A stretch of DNA of 64,000 nt from CAWJAP01 sp963834365. Its GTDB lineage: Bacteria; Acidobacteriota; Vicinamibacteria; Vicinamibacterales; Vicinamibacteraceae. Shown in pieces: positions 59,905 to 64,000 of this stretch. Position numbers and translations under genes: made by a program. Each line of letters starts with the position of its first letter. The first letter of the stretch is position 1. The notes below the pieces were generated by a model, which saw only the letters and a list, made by a program, of their open reading frames with translations, was not told the origin of the DNA and did no database searches. The stretch spans positions 1-64,000 of the forward strand of contig CAWIBS010000037.1 in NCBI GenBank assembly GCA_963834365.1, in the 5' to 3' direction.

Positions 59905-60698
59905 GGACCTTCCGGACGATCGCGGCGCTGCGCGCGGCTCTGGGCCCGCACCGCCCCGGCGTGCGGGTTGGTCTGGTGCCGACGATGGGGGCGCTCCACC
60001 AGGGACACGTGACGCTGTTCAGGGCCGCCCGCACGGCCTGCGACCTCGTCGTGGCCAGCCTCTTCGTCAACCCGACGCAGTTCGGCGATGCCGCCGACCT
60101 GTCGGCCTACCCGCGCCACGAGGCCCGTGATGCAGCGATGGCGGCCGAGGCCGGCGTCGACTGTCTCTTCGTGCCGCCCGTCGCCGAGATGTATCCGGAG
60201 GGCTTCGCGACCTGGGTGGACGTCGGAGGCCCGGCGCAGGGGCTCGAGGGCGACCACCGACCTGGTCACTTCCGCGGCGTGGCCACCGTGTGCCTCAAGC
60301 TGTTCACGATCGTGCGCCCGCATGTCGCCGTGTTCGGACAGAAGGATGCGCAGCAGGTGGCGGTGATCAAGCGCCTGGTGAAGGACCTGAACCTCGAGCT
60401 CGAGGTGATGGTCGTGCCGACCGTGCGGGATGCGGACGGGCTCGCGCTGTCCTCACGCAACGCGCGCCTGTCCTCGAAGGAGCGTGTCGAGGCCCAGGCG
60501 ATTCCCCGGGCACTCGCGGCAGGGGTGGCGGCACATCGTCGTGGAGAGGATCCCGTGGATGCGGCGCGCCGGGCCCTGGCGCCAGTCACGGCGGACTACG
60601 TCGCGGTCACCCAGTTCGAGGGCCGGCGAACGCTCGCCGTGGCGGCGCGGATCGGCCCGGTGCGGCTCATCGACAACGTGCTCCTGGACGCATCATGA
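59901..60698 (+). CDS. panC: Pantothenate synthetase
   Basis: 265 residues from ATG 59901. VGLVPTMGALHQGHVTLFRA (the HxGH active-site motif), VVASLFVNPTQFGDAADL, VFGQKDAQQVAVIKRLVKDL and LSSRNARLS (KMSKS-like). Joins pantoate and beta-alanine with ATP to make pantothenate. Stop overlaps the panB start. Confidence 0.96.
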   Translation: MRTFRTIAALRAALGPHRPGVRVGLVPTMGALHQGHVTLFRAARTACDLVVASLFVNPTQFGDAADLSAYPRHEARDAAMAAEAGVDCLFVPPVAEMYPEGFATWVDVGGPAQGLEGDHRPGHFRGVATVCLKLFTIVRPHVAVFGQKDAQQVAVIKRLVKDLNLELEVMVVPTVRDADGLALSSRNARLSSKERVEAQAIPRALAAGVAAHRRGEDPVDAARRALAPVTADYVAVTQFEGRRTLAVAARIGPVRLIDNVLLDAS

Positions 60699-61612
60699 GC
60701 AGCAGCCTCACGCCCGCCAGCGAAGCCGGGGCCGCGGACCGCAGCCGGGTCACGCTCCCGGACCTCGTCGCGATGAAGCGGCGAGGCGCGCCGATCGTCA
60801 TGGTCACCGCCTACGACGCGCCCAGCGCCAGGCTCGCCGACGAGGCGGGCGTGGACGTGATTCTGGTGGGCGATTCGGCGGCGATGGTCGTGCTCGGACA
60901 TGAGACCACGGTCCCGGTGACCGTGGACGAGATGCTGATGCTGACGCGCGCCGTGACGCGGGCGTCACGCCGGCCGCTGGTCGTCGCCGATCTCCCCTTC
61001 GGATCGTTTCAGATATCCGACGAGTCTGCCGTCGCCGACGCCGTCCGCTTCATCAAGGAGGCGGGCGCCACCGCCGTGAAACTCGAGGGGGCGGGCCGAA
61101 TGTTGTCGCGCGTCCGGGCGCTCGTGGACGCGGGCATTCCGGTGATGGGCCACATCGGGCTGACGCCGCAGTCGGCGATGCTGCTGGGCGGATTCAAGGC
61201 CCAGGGGAGGACCGCGCACACCGCGCATCGATTCCGCCAGGACGCGATCGCGCTCGAAGAGGCGGGCTGCTTCGCCATCGTCGTCGAAGCCGTGCCGGCA
61301 GCCGTCGCGGGCCGCATCACCGAGGCGGTCGGCATCCCGACGATCGGGATCGGCGCCGGCGCGACGTGCGACGGGCAGGTCCTCGTCTGGCACGATCTGC
61401 TGGGGCTGTCGACCGGACGCGTCCCCCGGTTCGTCAAGCGGTACGCCGACCTCTCCCCTCTCATTCGGACGGCCCTGGAGAGCTACGTCGCCGACGTCCG
61501 CGCCCGGAGCTTTCCCGACGTCCAGCACACCTACGCGATGGCCGACGCCGAGCGTGAGCAGTTCGAATCAGTCCTGGCGTCGGAGGCGCCGACCCGGAAG
61601 CCCACCAGCTGA
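60695..61612 (+). CDS. panB: 3-methyl-2-oxobutanoate hydroxymethyltransferase
   Basis: 305 residues from ATG 60695 (ATGA overlap with panC). The conserved barrel shows MVTAYDAPSARLADEAGVDV, LVGDSAAMVVLGHETTVPVT, GATAVKLEGAG, MGHIGLTPQSAMLLGGFKAQ and GIGAGATCDGQVLVWHDLLG. It makes ketopantoate, the step before pantoate. With panC and the DUF2520 gene it forms a pantothenate operon. Confidence 0.96.
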   Translation: MSSSLTPASEAGAADRSRVTLPDLVAMKRRGAPIVMVTAYDAPSARLADEAGVDVILVGDSAAMVVLGHETTVPVTVDEMLMLTRAVTRASRRPLVVADLPFGSFQISDESAVADAVRFIKEAGATAVKLEGAGRMLSRVRALVDAGIPVMGHIGLTPQSAMLLGGFKAQGRTAHTAHRFRQDAIALEEAGCFAIVVEAVPAAVAGRITEAVGIPTIGIGAGATCDGQVLVWHDLLGLSTGRVPRFVKRYADLSPLIRTALESYVADVRARSFPDVQHTYAMADAEREQFESVLASEAPTRKPTS

Positions 61613-61759
61613 GCCGATCCAGCCGCTCCAGCCGCCGCGTCCCAGCCGCTCCAGCCGTGCCAGCCGCTCCAGCCGCTCCAGCCGCCCCAGCCGCTCCCCA
61701 GTCGCCCAGTCCCCCAGTCCCAGCGCCACCCCTCTTATACTTTCGTCACCATTATAAAT
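61613..61759. repeat. CCAGCCGCT and CCCAGTC tandem repeats after panB
   Basis: About eight imperfect 9-base units CCAGCCGCT at 61619-61697, then three or four CCCAGTC units at 61697-61723, the same unit as at 24001. No gene. An A+T-rich stretch follows that holds the next promoter. Confidence 0.75.
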
Positions 61760-61789
61760 TTGACTTCTGAAGCACCTGCTGTCGATAAT
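61760..61789 (+). promoter_or_regulatory. Candidate sigma70-type promoter of pheA-ilvD
   Basis: -35 TTGACT at 61760-61765 and -10 GATAAT at 61784-61789, 18-base spacer, in an A+T-rich island 53 bases before the pheA GTG. Each hexamer has one mismatch to consensus. Confidence 0.55.
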
Positions 61790-61841
61790 TCTCAACTGTC
61801 CGGAGCGGGAGATTCGACACCACCGGCCGGACGAGCCGACC

Positions 61842-62702
61842 GTGCAGATTGCCTACCAGGGAGAGCCGGGCGCGTACAGCGAGGCCGCGGCGTCGAAATT
61901 CGACGCGACCGCGACGCTCATGGCCTGCCCGGCGTTCGAGGACGTCTTTCTCGCGGTCGAAGAGGAGCGCGCGACCTGCGGCGTGCTGCCGGTCGAGAAC
62001 TCCATCGGCGGGACGATTCACCGCAACTACGACCTGCTGGTGCAGCACGAGCTCAAGATCGCGGGCGAGGTCGAGCTGCCGGTGCATCACAGCCTCGTCG
62101 CCCTGCCCGGCACCACGATCGATCAGCTCCGGCAGGTCTATTCGCATCCGCAGGCCCTCGCTCAGTGCGACCGGTTCCTGCGGTCCCTTCGGGGCGTCGA
62201 GGTGGTGGCCACCTACGACACGGCGGGCAGCGCCAAATTGATTCAAGGAACGGCAACTCGCGACGGCCGCGGCCATCGCCTCGGAGCGCGCCGCCGAAGT
62301 CTTCGGTCTGAGCGTGCTGAAGGTCGGGATCCAGGACTACGCCGACAACGTGACGCGGTTTCTCGTCGTCACGCGCGAACCCGCGGTCGCGGGAATCCAG
62401 GGCGCGCGGCCGCTCGACAAGACGACGGTGGTCTTCACGCTGCCGAACACGCCGGGCGCGTTGTTTCGCGCGCTGAGCGTCTTCGCGCTGCGCGACATCG
62501 ACATCACCAAGGTGGAATCGCGGCCGATTCCCGGACGCCCGTGGGAGTACATGTTCTATCTCGACATTGCGGCCGGTCATCATGAAGCGCGCTGCAGCCG
62601 GGCGCTCATGCATCTGGCGGAGTTCGCGCCGGCGGTGAAGACGCTCGGGTCGTACCCGGGCGCGATGTCGCGGCCAGCGGCGGCGCTCGCCGGAGGTGCC
62701 GC

Positions 62703-62706
<4 letters not shown>
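61842..62706 (+). CDS. pheA: Prephenate dehydratase (one frame break)
   Basis: About 287 residues from GTG 61842. IAYQGEPGAYSEAAASKF, GVLPVENSIGGTIHRNYDLL, HHSLVALPGTTIDQLRQVYS and TYDTAGSAKLI form the catalytic domain. An extra base near 62243 breaks the frame. It continues KERQLATAAAIASERAAEV, then DNVTRFLVVTREP with the catalytic TRF motif. The ACT domain follows with NTPGALFRALSVFALRDIDI and VESRP, the phenylalanine-binding motif, so it should be feedback-inhibited. Makes phenylpyruvate. Stop overlaps the ilvD GTG. Confidence 0.93.

Positions 62707-64000
<1,294 letters not shown>

Overview
The window is about 67% G+C and densely coded. It reads as a chromosomal segment of an Acidobacteriota bacterium, most likely Vicinamibacteria-like. 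The evidence is a DUF1549/DUF1553 plus DUF1501 cassette with a planctomycete-type cytochrome domain, an acidobacterial VWFA-domain secreted protein, a Ser/Thr kinase-TolB-TPR protein, and intergenic palindromes and heptamer arrays. The taxon is inferred from gene content; there is no rRNA or tRNA in the window. It starts inside a cytochrome/leucine-rich-repeat gene and ends inside ilvD.

Layout. 1-5.7 kb: cytochrome/LRR, DUF1549-LamG-DUF1553 and DUF1501 proteins. 5.7-7.86 kb: a patch of broken gene remnants. 7.86-11.4 kb: a two-gene minus-strand operon of a cyclase-like sensor whose catalytic residues are lost and an MscS channel with a cyclic-nucleotide-binding domain. 11.7-16.9 kb: VOC protein, small helical protein, Rad50-like zinc-hook ATPase and Ser/Thr kinase. 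17-25.8 kb: small proteins, metallophosphoesterase, nucleotidyltransferase, treZ, glycogen debranching enzyme and methyltransferase. 25.9-32.4 kb: membrane-associated small proteins, then mlaD, mlaF, mlaE, uvrB and a VWFA protein. 32.5-37.3 kb: DHH phosphoesterase, PLP enzyme, patatin-like membrane protein and greA. 37.5-41.2 kb: rRNA methyltransferase, rarA and a BamA/TamA-like outer-membrane protein. 41.3-55.2 kb: a long minus-strand housekeeping run (phoH, ybeY, CNNM/CBS, era, recO, glyQ, glyS, ppdK, corA, mutL). 55.4-59.1 kb: hisS, aspS and a gamma-carbonic anhydrase. 59.2-64 kb: DUF2520 protein, panC, panB, pheA and ilvD.

Many genes contain frame breaks. Almost every break that can be reconstructed is one extra base, on both strands, so most are probably insertion errors in the underlying sequence rather than decay. 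Genes are therefore annotated over their full reconstructed span. Two continuous reading frames that look like fusions (VWFA-UvrB and CorA-MutL) are each best read as two genes joined by such an error.

The most interesting biology is the pseudo-cyclase/cyclic-nucleotide channel pair, the zinc-hook ATPase with its tiny upstream partner, and three families of intergenic repeats: heptamer tandem arrays, palindromes with a GGCTGAAGCC core, and GGGGACGGGAGCC hairpins. Some of these repeats supply codons to the ends of genes such as era and ybeY.
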